Positions 36,910 to 45,874 of a stretch of DNA of 64,000 nt are shown here, one piece after another; position 1 is the first letter of the stretch; each line of letters begins with the position of its first letter. The position numbers and the translations under genes are program-made. The notes under the pieces are model-generated. The model saw only the letters and a list, made by a program, of their open reading frames with translations, ran no database searches and was not told the origin of the DNA. The stretch comes from Rhodopseudomonas palustris JSC-3b (lineage in GTDB: Bacteria; Pseudomonadota; Alphaproteobacteria; Rhizobiales; Xanthobacteraceae). The DNA is taken from positions 351,629 through 415,628 of the forward strand of contig KI632513.1 of assembly GCA_000504425.1 (NCBI GenBank), read 5' to 3'.

Positions 36910-37133
36910 TCTGGGACAATTGCGAGGCTCGCCGCGCCAGGCGGGGGCCGTTAACCGCAGAAAAATGCGGAATTTCGTGCGATCAGCGCGCTTGCCTGTC
37001 GCCAAACCCTATAGAATCAGGCATTCGCGCGCTGATGCCGCCAAGAATCGCTTGAAAACACTGGTTTCCGTCGCGTCCTGCGATTTTTCCCAATATTGTT
37101 CAGCGGCACGAATCAAAAATTCAAGGAGCTACA

Positions 37134-37433
37134 ATGGCAACGCAGCTGACGAAATCGCAGCTCATCGAGAAGATCGCCACCGAGACCGAACTGACCAAGC
37201 GCGACGTCAAGGGCGTGCTCGAGACGATGGCCGAGATTGGCTACAAGGAGCTGAAGAAGAACGGTCTGTTCCTGGTTCCGGGCTTCGCCAAGTTCGTGGT
37301 CATCAAGAAGCCCGCCACCAAGGCGCGCAAGGGCACCAACCCGTTCACCGGCGAACCGATGGTGTTCAAGGCCAAGCCGGCGCGCAAGATCGTTCGCGCC
37401 CGCCCGGTCAAGGCTGCCAAGGACGCGGTGTAA
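37134..37433 (+). CDS. HU-family DNA-binding protein
   Basis: 99 aa. LTKSQLIEKIATETELTKRD at the start, the beta-arm KARKGTNPFTGEP (usual GRNPxTGE with Thr/Phe changes) and a basic C-terminus (PARKIVRARPVKAAKDAV). A nucleoid-associated histone-like protein that bends DNA. ATG at 37134 has AAGGAG upstream. It stands alone as a single-gene unit. Confidence 0.93.
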   Translation: MATQLTKSQLIEKIATETELTKRDVKGVLETMAEIGYKELKKNGLFLVPGFAKFVVIKKPATKARKGTNPFTGEPMVFKAKPARKIVRARPVKAAKDAV

Positions 37434-37789
37434 TCCGTCTGCCGCGCCTGTCCCTCGCGGCCTGCGCCGCGGGGTTGGCGCGGTCATGATGGCGCGGTGC
37501 GCGGGCGCATCGATCGCAACGGCAATGGCACGCTCGGCGGCGTAGCCGAGCAGTGTGACGCTTATGCCGTGCGAGTCTGGTCTGCCGCCGCGCTCTGATT
37601 CGTGACCAAGCCGGTCGCCGATCGGCTTGAAGAGCAGCATGGCTGCTCTACAGATTGCCGCAGTGAGCAGGCGGCCTGAGTTGTTCGGTTCTGATCATAT
37701 CAGAACCGAAGCTCCAATGGAGCGGTCCGACGTGTCGCTGGACGCAACCCGGCCGCCGCTTCGCTGCAATGCTGTAAGGGAACGCGCGG
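37434..37789. other. Intergenic stretch with a 27-bp perfect hairpin
   Basis: No gene is recognised. At 37684-37710, TTCGGTTCTGAT pairs with ATCAGAACCGAA around CAT. A second small hairpin, GCTCC/GGAGC, follows at 37711-37723. The element precedes the mini-ORF at 37790. Confidence 0.6.
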
Positions 37790-37924
37790 ATGAAGTCGCT
37801 CGGCGCGATCATATTGTTGGCGCTCGCAGTTTTTGCCTATGGGCTGTACGCCGACATCACCATGACGCGCTGCGTCCGCGGCACCGTCACCGCCATGCTC
37901 GGTTTGTGCAGCAACGGCGACTGA
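37790..37924 (+). CDS. Small single-helix membrane protein
   Basis: 44 aa: a Lys-start hydrophobic helix (SLGAIILLALAVFAYGLYA) and a short tail with two Cys (MTRCVRGTV.., LGLCSNGD). AAGGGA lies about 8 bases upstream of the ATG. It could be a lipid-anchored or periplasm-facing micropeptide. The ORF is short, so chance is possible, but codon use and ribosome site favour a gene. Confidence 0.5.
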   Translation: MKSLGAIILLALAVFAYGLYADITMTRCVRGTVTAMLGLCSNGD

Positions 37925-38227
37925 GCTTGATGCGGCTCTGATCAAGCCGGACCGAGGGCCCCGCATTTGCGGCGCAAGTGTGCTGCGGCCGGGCACCCAG
38001 CGTCGATCCGCGGCGCATGGCTGCCGCTCTGTTTTAAGAAATCACGATCTTGCAGGCCGCGCTGCCATTTTGGGGCGCGGCCGCGTCGTTTATTGAAGGG
38101 CTGAACGCCAAATCTCGATCGCCTGGTGTCGATCGCCAAGCGCGGGGCGCATCGAGAAGCGGGGGCCCGTGATCGAAGGCGCGCCGCGGATCAAATCAGA
38201 CCCGCAACGCCCCGCTGGTTCAGCCGA
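37925..38227. other. Intergenic region, nothing recognised
   Basis: 303 bp between the mini-ORF and the end of the DUF2147 gene. No RNA gene, repeat or convincing terminator seen. Confidence 0.5.
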
Positions 38228-38665
38228 TCACTTGCCGGCAAAGCTCCAGGTTTCGCCGCCGCAAATCGCGCCGACGCAGCCTTCGACCCGCAGAGTGCCG
38301 GGGCCGGCCATCAGCAGGCTGCTGATATAGGTCTTGCCGTCGTCGGCATTGTAAATCTGCCCCGACCATTTGCCGGGCGCGCTCGGCCGCATGTCGTTAA
38401 AGATGGTGATGCCCTTCACCGGCCGTCCGACCAGCGCCGGGATCGGGTTCTTGTCGTCGATCGCCGGCCGGCCGGTCTGCGGATCGATCTCGTTGCGCAA
38501 CCAGACGATCTTGCCGCACAGCGCGGTGCCGCATTTGGCAATCTTGATCTTGGCGTCGCCAGCCTGGGTCAGCCAGGTGCCGATCGGGGTATCAGCCGTT
38601 TGCGCCACGGCTGAGCCGCCAGCGAGCGTCACCAGCAAAGCAGCGGCGAAACCAAAACGAAGCAT
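38228..38665 (-). CDS. DUF2147 secreted protein
   Basis: 145 aa. A signal peptide (LRFGFAAALLVTLAGGSAVA) is followed by the DUF2147 pattern: PIGTWLTQAGDAKIKIAKCG, LCGKIVWLRN, GITIFNDMRP, WSGQIYNADDGKTY, and paired Cys near the end (VEGCVGAICGG). Periplasmic protein of unknown role. ATG at 38665 is chosen because GGAGG lies 5 bases upstream; the adjacent ATG at 38668 is too close to it. Confidence 0.85.
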   Translation of the reverse strand: MLRFGFAAALLVTLAGGSAVAQTADTPIGTWLTQAGDAKIKIAKCGTALCGKIVWLRNEIDPQTGRPAIDDKNPIPALVGRPVKGITIFNDMRPSAPGKWSGQIYNADDGKTYISSLLMAGPGTLRVEGCVGAICGGETWSFAGK

Positions 38666-38970
38666 CATAACCTCCAGCACGGAGCCGCGCGGCCGCTCCG
38701 CCATTGTCAACGCCCCCAGCGCTGCACCGGATTTCGAGTTGAGGCGCTTGGATAGCAAACTGATCGATTCGTGCAACGCAGCAGGTCGCGGCCGATTCGT
38801 CGCAGTTCTGCGGTAACATCAGGCCGTCGTCAGTTGGGGAAGGGGCGCAGCGGTATGGAAGAACCGGGGTGTTCGCTGGATGTGGTGTTGCGAGCGATCT
38901 TTAATTGCAATCGAAACTTTGATGCTCTAAAGCCATTGAACACGTCATTCTCCAACGACGGACTGTCATT
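38666..38970. other. Divergent promoter region of DUF2147 and sodB genes
   Basis: No gene seen. The half near sodB is AT-rich (around 38900-38935) and probably carries its promoter; no clear iron-regulator palindrome could be assigned. Confidence 0.4.
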
Positions 38971-39567
38971 ATGAGCTTCACGCTTTCCGAACTGCCCTAT
39001 GATTACGACGCCCTCGCTCCCTACATGTCGCGGGAGACGCTGGAATATCATCACGACAAGCATCACCAGGCCTATGTCACCAATGGCAACAACCTGCTGA
39101 AGGGCACTGAATTCGAAGGCCAGTCGCTCGAAGAGATCGTCAAGAACTCGTTCGGCAAGAACGTGCCGTTGTTCAACAACGCCGGCCAGCACTACAACCA
39201 CATGCACTTCTGGAACTGGATGAAGCCCAATGGTGGCGGCGACAAGCTGCCGGGCCGTCTGGCCAAGAAGATCGACGAGGACCTCGGCGGCTTCGAGAAG
39301 TTCAAGGCTGACTTCATTGCCGCTGGCGTTGGCCAGTTCGGTTCGGGCTGGGCCTGGCTGTCGGTCAAGAACGGCAAGCTGGAAATCTCCAAGACCGGCA
39401 ATGGCGAGAACCCGCTGGTGCACGGCGCCACGCCGATCCTCGGCGTCGACGTCTGGGAGCATTCCTACTACATCGATTATCGCAACCGTCGGCCGGACTA
39501 TCTGAAGGCCTTCGTCGAGAATCTGGTGAACTGGGACTACGTCGACCAGCTGTTCGAGAAGGCCTGA
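38971..39567 (+). CDS. sodB: Superoxide dismutase, Fe type
   Basis: 198 aa. Metal ligands are visible: His in LEYHHDKHHQAY, His in NHMHFW, and Asp/His in VDVWEHSYYIDYRN. AGQHYNHMHFWNWMKP and GSGWAWLSV are characteristic. Converts superoxide to peroxide and oxygen in the cytoplasm. Fe rather than Mn is inferred from the Gln in AGQHYNH; cambialism cannot be excluded. A strong terminator follows. Confidence 0.94.
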   Translation: MSFTLSELPYDYDALAPYMSRETLEYHHDKHHQAYVTNGNNLLKGTEFEGQSLEEIVKNSFGKNVPLFNNAGQHYNHMHFWNWMKPNGGGDKLPGRLAKKIDEDLGGFEKFKADFIAAGVGQFGSGWAWLSVKNGKLEISKTGNGENPLVHGATPILGVDVWEHSYYIDYRNRRPDYLKAFVENLVNWDYVDQLFEKA

Positions 39568-39600
39568 TCGGCTCTCTCAGAACGCGCCAACAGAACGCAG

Positions 39601-39631
39601 AAGGGCGGCAGCTGAAACTGCCGCCCTTTTT
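39601..39631 (+). terminator. Terminator of sodB
   Basis: AAGGGCGGCAG (39601-39611) pairs with CTGCCGCCCTT (39618-39628) around CTGAAA, and the T run continues past the stem. Confidence 0.92.
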
Positions 39632-39685
39632 ATTGGGCTCGCGGTGAGGGCGAGGCGCCGCGCGGGCGGCGCATCGCTGGAGTGA

Positions 39686-40858
39686 TTACAGCCGCTCGAT
39701 GATGGTGACGTTGGCCATGCCGCCGCCTTCGCACATGGTCTGCAGGCCGTAGCGCTTGTTCTGCTGCTTGAGCGCGTGCACCAGCGTGGTCATCAGCTTG
39801 GTGCCGGAGCCGCCAAGCGGATGGCCGAGCGCGATCGCGCCGCCATTGACGTTGAGCCGCGCCGGATCGGCGCCGGTGGTTTTCAGCCAGGCGGCCGGCA
39901 CCGAGGCGAACGCTTCATTGACCTCGAACAGGTCGATGTCGTCGATCTTCATGCCGGCCTTTTTCAGCGCATGCGCGGTGGCGGGCAGCGGCGCTTCCAG
40001 CATGATCACCGGGTCGCCGCCGACCATGGTGAGATGATGGATGCGCGCCAGCGGCGCGATGCCGAGCTGCTTCAGCCCCTTTTCATTGACCACCATCACG
40101 CCCGAAGCGCCGTCGCAGATCTGGCTGGCTGAGGCCGCGGTCAGCTTGCCGTTTTCGGCGATCAGCTTGACGTTGCGAATGCCGTCGAGGCTGACGTCGA
40201 AGCGAATGCCTTCGTCGATCTGGTGAATGTCGGTGGTGCCGTCGGCGCGGGTGATCTGCACCGGCACGATCTCATCCTTGAAGCGGCCCGCTTCGGTGGC
40301 CGCAATCGCGCGCTGATGGCTCTGATAGGCGTATTGGTCGAGCTCGTCCTTCGACAGCCCATACTTCTCGGCCATCATCTCGGCGCCGGTGAACTGGCTG
40401 AAGATGATGTTGGGATAGCGCTGCTCCATGCCCGGGCTCTTGGAGATGCCAAAGCCGTTCTTCTCCGGCAGCACTGAGCTCAGCCCCATCGGCACCCGGG
40501 TCATCGATTCGACGCCGGCCGCGATCACGATGTCCATGGTTCCCGACATCACCGCCTGGGCCGCGAAATGCAGCGCCTGCTGAGAGGAACCGCACTGCCG
40601 GTCGATCGAGGTGGCCGGCACGCTCTCCGGCAGTTTCGAGGCCAGCACTGCATTGCGCGCGATGTTGTTGGACTGTTCGCCGATCTGCATCACGCAGCCC
40701 ATGATCACGTCTTCGATCTGATCGGGGGCGGCGCCGGAGCGGTCCACCAGCGCGTCGAGCACGGTGGCGGCAAGGTCCGCCGGGTGCCATCCGGCGAGGC
40801 GGCCTCCTTTGCGGCCGCCGGCGGTGCGAGCAGCGGCGACGATATAGGCCTCGGCCAT
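39686..40858 (-). CDS. Acetyl-CoA acyltransferase (thiolase)
   Basis: 390 aa. Active-site Cys in DRQCGSSQQALHFAAQ, His in NGGAIALGHPLGGSGTK and second Cys in TMCEGGGMANV. FEVNEAFASV is also conserved. Cleaves 3-ketoacyl-CoA in beta-oxidation. Start at 40858 (MAEAYIVAAARTA) has AAGGGAG upstream. Divergent from the TetR gene, its likely regulator, and linked by theme to the acyl-CoA cluster to the right. Confidence 0.92.
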   Translation of the reverse strand: MAEAYIVAAARTAGGRKGGRLAGWHPADLAATVLDALVDRSGAAPDQIEDVIMGCVMQIGEQSNNIARNAVLASKLPESVPATSIDRQCGSSQQALHFAAQAVMSGTMDIVIAAGVESMTRVPMGLSSVLPEKNGFGISKSPGMEQRYPNIIFSQFTGAEMMAEKYGLSKDELDQYAYQSHQRAIAATEAGRFKDEIVPVQITRADGTTDIHQIDEGIRFDVSLDGIRNVKLIAENGKLTAASASQICDGASGVMVVNEKGLKQLGIAPLARIHHLTMVGGDPVIMLEAPLPATAHALKKAGMKIDDIDLFEVNEAFASVPAAWLKTTGADPARLNVNGGAIALGHPLGGSGTKLMTTLVHALKQQNKRYGLQTMCEGGGMANVTIIERL

Positions 40859-40917
40859 GGGGGTATCTCCCTTGTTGTTGTTGGGCTGAAAAACGGCCGG
40901 GATTAAACGGGCGGTTG

Positions 40918-40946
40918 AGAGTTTAGTCAATCGGTCAATTAACTCT
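40918..40946. promoter_or_regulatory. Candidate TetR operator between thiolase and tetR genes
   Basis: AGAGTT (40918-40923) and AACTCT (40941-40946) are perfect inverted arms; the next two bases also nearly match. The centre holds TCAATCGGTCAATT, with tandem TTGAC elements on the minus strand that could be a -35. Position between divergent genes suits autoregulation. Confidence 0.45.
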
Positions 40947-41005
40947 TGAAATCGCCGTCAACCTCGTAGTATCTGCAAGTCAGGCTGAACCTGCCTGGAA
41001 TCGGG

Positions 41006-41674
41006 ATGTTGCACCTGAATACCATCGCCTCGCATCGGCACGCCGCTGGCAAGAACTCGACCGCCGACAAGTTGTTGGTCGCGGCCGGGGAGCTGATGAT
41101 TGAGCGCAATTCGATCGATGTCTCGCTGAGCGACATCGCGCATAAGGCGGGCGTCAACGCCGCCCTGGTGAAGTATCACTTCGGCAACAAGGATGGCCTG
41201 CTGCTGGCGCTGCTGGAGCGTGACGCCGCCGCCGAGATGGTCACGCTCGATATCCTGATGGCGCAGCCGATGTCCGCCACTCAGAAGATGCGGCTGCACA
41301 TCGCCGGCATCATCCGGACCTATTACCAGTTCCCCTACATGAACCGGCTGATCCATTATTTGCTGCATGAAAACGGCAATGAGGCAGCCAACGAAGTGTC
41401 AAAGTTCTTTGTCGGCCCGCTGCTCGATTTTCACCGCCGCCTGCTGGCGGAAGGCGTGGCCACAGGCGAATTCCGTCCGGTCGATCCGGTGCTGTTCTAC
41501 ACCAGCCTGATCGGCGCTTGTGATCATCTGTTTTTCGGTCGCCACACCATGGGGCGTGCCATCGGCATCGGCCCGGTCACCGATCAGGTCTGTCGCGACT
41601 ACATTCAGCACATGGAGAACCTCATTCTCCACGGCATATTGACGTCGTCAGCACCTTCGACAGCACCGGCCTAA
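41006..41674 (+). CDS. TetR-family transcriptional regulator
   Basis: 222 aa. Residues ~17-65 form the TetR HTH (TADKLLVAAGELMIERN.., SLSDIAHKAGVNAALVKYHF, NKDGLLLALL). The larger C-terminal half is the ligand-binding helical domain. In this place it probably senses an acyl- or aryl-CoA and represses the thiolase and downstream catabolic genes. Confidence 0.9.
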   Translation: MLHLNTIASHRHAAGKNSTADKLLVAAGELMIERNSIDVSLSDIAHKAGVNAALVKYHFGNKDGLLLALLERDAAAEMVTLDILMAQPMSATQKMRLHIAGIIRTYYQFPYMNRLIHYLLHENGNEAANEVSKFFVGPLLDFHRRLLAEGVATGEFRPVDPVLFYTSLIGACDHLFFGRHTMGRAIGIGPVTDQVCRDYIQHMENLILHGILTSSAPSTAPA

Positions 41675-41692
41675 AGACCACGAACGATAACA

Positions 41693-42325
41693 GGAAACGC
41701 CCAAGGACCAGTTTGAAAGGCTTCAGATAAGGAGCCGTCAGCAGAGATCACAATACGGAAACGCCCAAGGATACTCTTTCAAGAAGCGCAGACTTCGAGA
41801 AACAAGACGCAGGAAACGCCCAAGGAAACGGACTGCAACAGTCGCAAGATCAGTTACGGAAACGCCCAAGGAAACGAATTTTCGGATTGGACCGGAAAGC
41901 CAACGACAACAACAAGGCTGCCACCCAAGACGACACCAACGAACAAGGCGATGAACTCGCCGGCGCAAGAAAAAACGGGGAAACGCCCAAGGTCCAAAAC
42001 TGTCGATGTCATCGACGCCCGGTATCGTCTGCCAAGACGAGCCGCAACGAAAAGTCCTCGCATAGCCCGCCGTCAGAGTGGGTGAGGAATCAGGAAACGC
42101 CCAAGGGCACGGCCGCGCAAGCGGCCGTCCCAGTTCTGCAAGTTCGGCTAACGACAATAACGACAACCAAGACGAGCTAACGGAAACGCCCAAGGAGTTT
42201 GTCGAGCGCAGCAGCGAATACGACGCACCGTTTTTGCAGCAGGCCCGCCTGGACCGGGACTGCGGCCCACGACTCCAAGACCTTCAAGTACACAAGAATC
42301 AACAAGACTCGGGAAACGCCCAAGG
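41693..42325 (+). repeat. Eight copies of a 14-bp element in a non-coding region
   Basis: GGAAACGCCCAAGG occurs identically at 41693, 41757, 41812, 41858, 41979, 42093, 42182 and 42312. Spacing is 64, 55, 46, 121, 114, 89 and 130 bp, which shifts reading frame between copies, so the element is not a protein repeat. Spacers are unrelated, A-rich and T-poor on this strand. Several contain small perfect hairpins, for example 42002-42016 (GTCGATG/CATCGAC) and near 42109-42128 (ACGGCCGC/GCGGCCGT). The likeliest reading is a structured RNA or multi-site binding region between tetR and the SDR gene. No copy was noticed elsewhere in the window. Confidence 0.9.
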
Positions 42326-42427
42326 ACCAGGCCACAGGTCGCTGGCTGCAAGCCACAAACACCATCAAGGTTTCGAGGCGAGATCAACGGGGGGACACCT
42401 GACGTCCAGCCTCGAAGGCCGTCAACA

Positions 42428-42445
42428 CGGGGCCTCTGAGCCCCG
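42428..42445 (+). promoter_or_regulatory. Hairpin just before the SDR ribosome site
   Basis: CGGGGC (42428-42433) pairs with GCCCCG (42440-42445) around CTCTGA. No T run follows, so it may mark the end of the repeat RNA or protect the 5' end of the SDR mRNA. Confidence 0.4.
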
Positions 42446-42470
42446 GCATGCTCAAGAAAGGTAGTTCACG

Positions 42471-43229
42471 ATGCAGTTGCAAGACGTCTCCGTGCTCATC
42501 ACCGGCGGAGGTTCGGGCCTGGGTGCCGCCACGGCGCGGGCGATGGCCGCCAAGGGCGCCAAGGTCGCGGTGTTCGACATGAACAAGGACAATGCCGAGA
42601 AGGTCGCGGCCGAGATCGGCGGCGTGGCCTGCGTCGGCGACGTGTCCAATGAGGCCTCGGTCAAGGAAGCGATCGATAAGGCCGAGGCCGCGCATGGCGT
42701 GGTGCGGGTGCTGGTCAACTGCGCCGGCATCGGCAGCGCGGTGAAGACGGTCAGCAAGAACGGCGCGCATTCGCTCGATCTGTTCGCCCATGTGGTCAAG
42801 GTCAATCTGATCGGCACCTTCAACTGCATCCGTCTGGTTGCCGAGCGCATGCAGAGCGCGCCGACCATTGGCGAGGAGCGCGGCGTGTTCATCAACACCG
42901 CCAGCGTCGCGGCCTATGACGGCCAGATCGGGCAGGCGGCCTATTCGGCGTCCAAGGGCGGCATTGTCGGCATGACGCTGCCGGTGGCGCGCGATCTCGC
43001 CTCGATGAACATCCGCGTGATGACGATTGCGCCCGGCCTGTTCCTGACGCCGCTGCTGATGGGCCTGCCGGAAGAAGCGCGCAAGAGCCTCGGCGCGCAG
43101 GTGCCGCATCCGGCGCGGCTCGGCGATCCGTCGGAATACGCCTCGCTCGCGGTGCAGATCGTGGAAAATCCGATGCTGAACGGCGAGACCATTCGACTCG
43201 ACGGCGCGATCCGGATGGCGCCGCGCTAA
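42471..43229 (+). CDS. SDR 3-hydroxyacyl-CoA dehydrogenase (HSD10-like)
   Basis: 252 aa. [20 protein letters not shown] is the cofactor motif, NCAGIGSA follows, [20 protein letters not shown] carries Ser/Tyr and K follows in SASKGG. C-terminal [19 protein letters not shown] and [14 protein letters not shown] match type-2 3-hydroxyacyl-CoA dehydrogenases. It oxidises hydroxyacyl-CoA to ketoacyl-CoA, feeding the thiolase. Confidence 0.88.
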   Translation: MQLQDVSVLITGGGSGLGAATARAMAAKGAKVAVFDMNKDNAEKVAAEIGGVACVGDVSNEASVKEAIDKAEAAHGVVRVLVNCAGIGSAVKTVSKNGAHSLDLFAHVVKVNLIGTFNCIRLVAERMQSAPTIGEERGVFINTASVAAYDGQIGQAAYSASKGGIVGMTLPVARDLASMNIRVMTIAPGLFLTPLLMGLPEEARKSLGAQVPHPARLGDPSEYASLAVQIVENPMLNGETIRLDGAIRMAPR

Positions 43230-43730
43230 TAGCGGCCGAGCCTGCCGCTCTCTCTGCGGAGAGCGGCGACCGGCCAGCGCCGGGCGGCGTCAGCCTGCCG
43301 CTCGGCGCCAGCGCCGCACCGATTTCGACCTGACGCCATTGGCGCCAGCGGCAAGCAAGACCGCCACAAGGCGGCGCTGCCAAAGGAAACGACACGGGAG
43401 GAAAGGCGTGGCGGCGTTCGGGCCGAACCAACACCATGAGCGCGTGTCCCGGGGGCAGCCATGTCGCCCCGGCCGAGCGCATTGCCGACGCCTTGCCCCG
43501 CTGCCTCGCGCCCATCGCCGGGCACTTTTGATCCCACCATCCGCCATCATTGAACCGCCGACCACCGGGCGCCGCGGCGCCTGCGGCGGCGCGTTGCTGC
43601 GTTCAGGAACCAAGGCGGTGGTGGCGGGAATTTGAATGACAGCGCGGTTGCCAAGCCGGCCGGCGAGGCGACACTCGGCACTGAACAACACGGTCCAGCA
43701 AGAGACCATCATTTTGAGGGAGAGACGACC
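43230..43730. other. 501-bp intergenic region before feruloyl-CoA synthase
   Basis: GCCGCTCTC/GAGAGCGGC (43245-43253 with 43260-43268) forms a strong hairpin shortly after the SDR stop, without a T run. The rest is GC-rich. A good ribosome-site-like GGGAGGAAAGG near 43395 leads only into short, unlike-protein frames, so a decayed gene remnant is possible. Nothing firm. Confidence 0.4.
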
Positions 43731-45605
43731 ATGACATCGAGCGCGGCCCGAGTTCTCGACCAACCGCCATTTCGCAAAATCAACTGGCTGCCGCGCGATA
43801 TCGCGGTTGATCGCCGCGCCGATGGCAGCCTGGTGCTGAAATCGAACCAGCCGCTCGGGCCCTATGAGCGGCACATTCCGGCGCTGTTGGCGCGCTGGGC
43901 GGAGCAGGCGCCGCAGCGGATTTGGCTGGCGCAGCGCAGCGGCCCGGAGCGGCAATGGCGCAAAGTGTCCTACGCCGAAGCCAAGCACACCGTCGACGCG
44001 CTCACTCAGGCGCTGCTCAATCTGAAACTCGAAGCGGACCGTCCGGTGGCGATCCTGTCCGGCAATTCCATCGAGCACGCGCTGATGACCATGGCAGCGA
44101 TGCAGGCCCGGATTCCGGCGGCGCCGATGTCGCCGGCCTATTCGCTGATGAGCCATGATCATCAGAAGCTGAAATATCTGTTCGAGCTGGTGAGGCCGGC
44201 GCTGGTGCTGGTGCAGGACGGCGCATTGTTCGGCCGCGCCTTGCAGGCGCTCGATCTCACCGGCGTCAAGGTGGTGCATGTCGCGAACCCGCCGCAGGGC
44301 ATCGACAGCCTGTCGTTCGCAGAATTGGCGGCAACGCCGGTGACCGACGAGGTCGCGCAGTCGATCGCCGCGATCACGCCGGAGACGGTCGGCAAATTGC
44401 TGTTCACCTCCGGCTCGACCGGCATGCCGAAAGCGGTGATCAACACCCAGCGCATGATGTGCGCCAACGTCACCATGATGACCCAGGTGCGGCCGCGCGA
44501 TCCTTCGGAGCCGCCGCCGGTGCTGCTCGACTGGATGCCCTGGAATCACACCATGGGCGGCAACGCGCTGTTCAATCCGGCGCTCGCTGAGGGCGGCACG
44601 CTCTATATCGACGACGGCCGGCCGCTGCCGGGCATGTTCGACGAGACCTTGCGTAATTTGCGGGAAATCTCGCCGACCTATTACGCCAATGTGCCGGCCG
44701 GCTATGCCGCGCTCGCCGCCGCGATGGAGAAGGACGACGCGCTGTGCCGCACCTTCTTCAAGGACCTTGGCATGATGGCCTATGGCGGCGCGCGGTTGCC
44801 CGACGATCTCTATGAGCGCATGCAGGCGCTGGCGGTGCGTGCCACCGGCGAGCGTATCGTGTTCTACACCGGCTGGGGCTCGACCGAGACCGCGCCGACC
44901 TCGACCGGCACCTATTGGGACACGGAGCGCGTCGGCCTGATCGGGCTGCCGTTCCCCGGCGTCGAATTGAAGATGGTGCCGATCGGCGACAAATACGAAT
45001 TGCGGCTGCGCGGCATTCACGTCATGCCCGGTTACTATCAGCGCCCCGATCTCACTGCAGCGGCATTTGACGAGGAGGGGTTTTACAAGATCGGCGATGC
45101 CGGCGTGCTGCTCGATCCGCAGGACCCGCAGCAGGGCATCGTGTTTGCCGGCCGGGTCGCCGAGGATTTCAAGCTGATGACCGGCACCTTCGTCCATGTC
45201 GGCTCGCTGCGCACCGATGTGATCGCCGCGGCCTCGCCGGTGATTCAGGATGCGCTGGTCGCCGGCCAGGACCGGCCTTATGTGGCGCTGCTGGCCTGGC
45301 CCAATCTGCAAGCCTGCCGGCAGATCGTCGGCAACCCCAATGCCAGTTTTGAGGATGTCGTCAAACATCCGGCGGTGCTCGCCAAGCTGCGCCAGGGGCT
45401 GCAGGCTCATAATGCCGAGGTGGAGGGCGCGAGCTCGATGCGCATTGCGCGCGTGATGCTGATGGTCGAGCCGCCATCGATCGACGGCAATGAGCTGACC
45501 GACAAGGGCTACATCAATCAGCGTGCCGGGCTGGAGCGCCGCGCGGCTCTGGTCGAACGGCTCTATGCCGATCACCCCGATCCGGATGTGATGGTGCTGC
45601 AGTGA
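43731..45605 (+). CDS. Feruloyl-CoA synthase-type acyl-CoA ligase (copy 1)
   Basis: 624 aa ANL-superfamily enzyme. P-loop LLFTSGSTGMPKAVINTQRM, the aromatic pocket DWMPWNHTMGGN, FYTGWGSTETAPTST (A5), and GDAGVLLDP.. GRVAEDFKL (A7-A8) are seen, with the late catalytic Lys in ELTDKGYINQRAG. Feruloyl-CoA synthases share the MPKAVINTQRMMCAN stretch. It activates a hydroxycinnamate or related aryl acid with ATP and CoA. ATG at 43731 has GAGGGAGAG upstream. Confidence 0.88.
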   Translation: MTSSAARVLDQPPFRKINWLPRDIAVDRRADGSLVLKSNQPLGPYERHIPALLARWAEQAPQRIWLAQRSGPERQWRKVSYAEAKHTVDALTQALLNLKLEADRPVAILSGNSIEHALMTMAAMQARIPAAPMSPAYSLMSHDHQKLKYLFELVRPALVLVQDGALFGRALQALDLTGVKVVHVANPPQGIDSLSFAELAATPVTDEVAQSIAAITPETVGKLLFTSGSTGMPKAVINTQRMMCANVTMMTQVRPRDPSEPPPVLLDWMPWNHTMGGNALFNPALAEGGTLYIDDGRPLPGMFDETLRNLREISPTYYANVPAGYAALAAAMEKDDALCRTFFKDLGMMAYGGARLPDDLYERMQALAVRATGERIVFYTGWGSTETAPTSTGTYWDTERVGLIGLPFPGVELKMVPIGDKYELRLRGIHVMPGYYQRPDLTAAAFDEEGFYKIGDAGVLLDPQDPQQGIVFAGRVAEDFKLMTGTFVHVGSLRTDVIAAASPVIQDALVAGQDRPYVALLAWPNLQACRQIVGNPNASFEDVVKHPAVLAKLRQGLQAHNAEVEGASSMRIARVMLMVEPPSIDGNELTDKGYINQRAGLERRAALVERLYADHPDPDVMVLQ

Positions 45606-45645
45606 CAGCAATCGTTGCGGCTTTGATACGGCGCACTTTGTCTAA

Positions 45646-45671
45646 CCTCTCCCCGCAAGAGCGGGGAGAGG
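45646..45671. repeat. Extragenic palindrome
   Basis: CCTCTCCCCGC (45646-45656) pairs perfectly with GCGGGGAGAGG (45661-45671) around AAGA. No T run. Such palindromes are widespread between genes of Rhizobiales; it may also stall transcription after feruloyl-CoA synthase. Confidence 0.7.
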
Positions 45672-45717
45672 AGCCTGCCGCCATTGGCGCTATCGCCATG
45701 CTCGCCACACACACAAC

Positions 45718-45837
45718 GTCATTCCGGGGCGCGCCTGTTGGCGCGAACCCGGAATCTCGATGTGCGACGAGGCGCACATCCCAACTGTGAGAGTCCGGGT
45801 TCGCACGCGGCCGCCGCCGCGCACGCCACGAAATGAC
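45718..45837. repeat. Composite extragenic palindromic element
   Basis: Arms GTCATTCCGGGGCGCGCC (from 45718) and its diverged inverse ending AAATGAC at 45837, with internal CGAACCCGGAATCTC and GAGAGTCCGGGTTCG arms. This two-armed REP/BIME-like organisation is common in Bradyrhizobium-type genomes. It sits between two catabolic genes and carries no ORF. Confidence 0.75.
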
Positions 45838-45874
45838 AGTCCGTTGAAACAATAACTAATCCTGAGGCGCTGCC

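Noticed and set aside
41738-42193. Minus-strand ORF with recurring PWAFP
   Set aside because: The motif is the reverse of the 14-bp DNA repeat, and other copies fall in other frames.
41693-42325. CRISPR array
   Set aside because: The repeat is only 14 bp, spacers vary from 32 to 116 bp, and no cas gene is near.
43339-43635. 98-codon ORF before feruloyl-CoA synthase
   Set aside because: Arg/Pro-rich composition typical of a shadow frame, with no recognisable domain despite a ribosome-site-like sequence inside.
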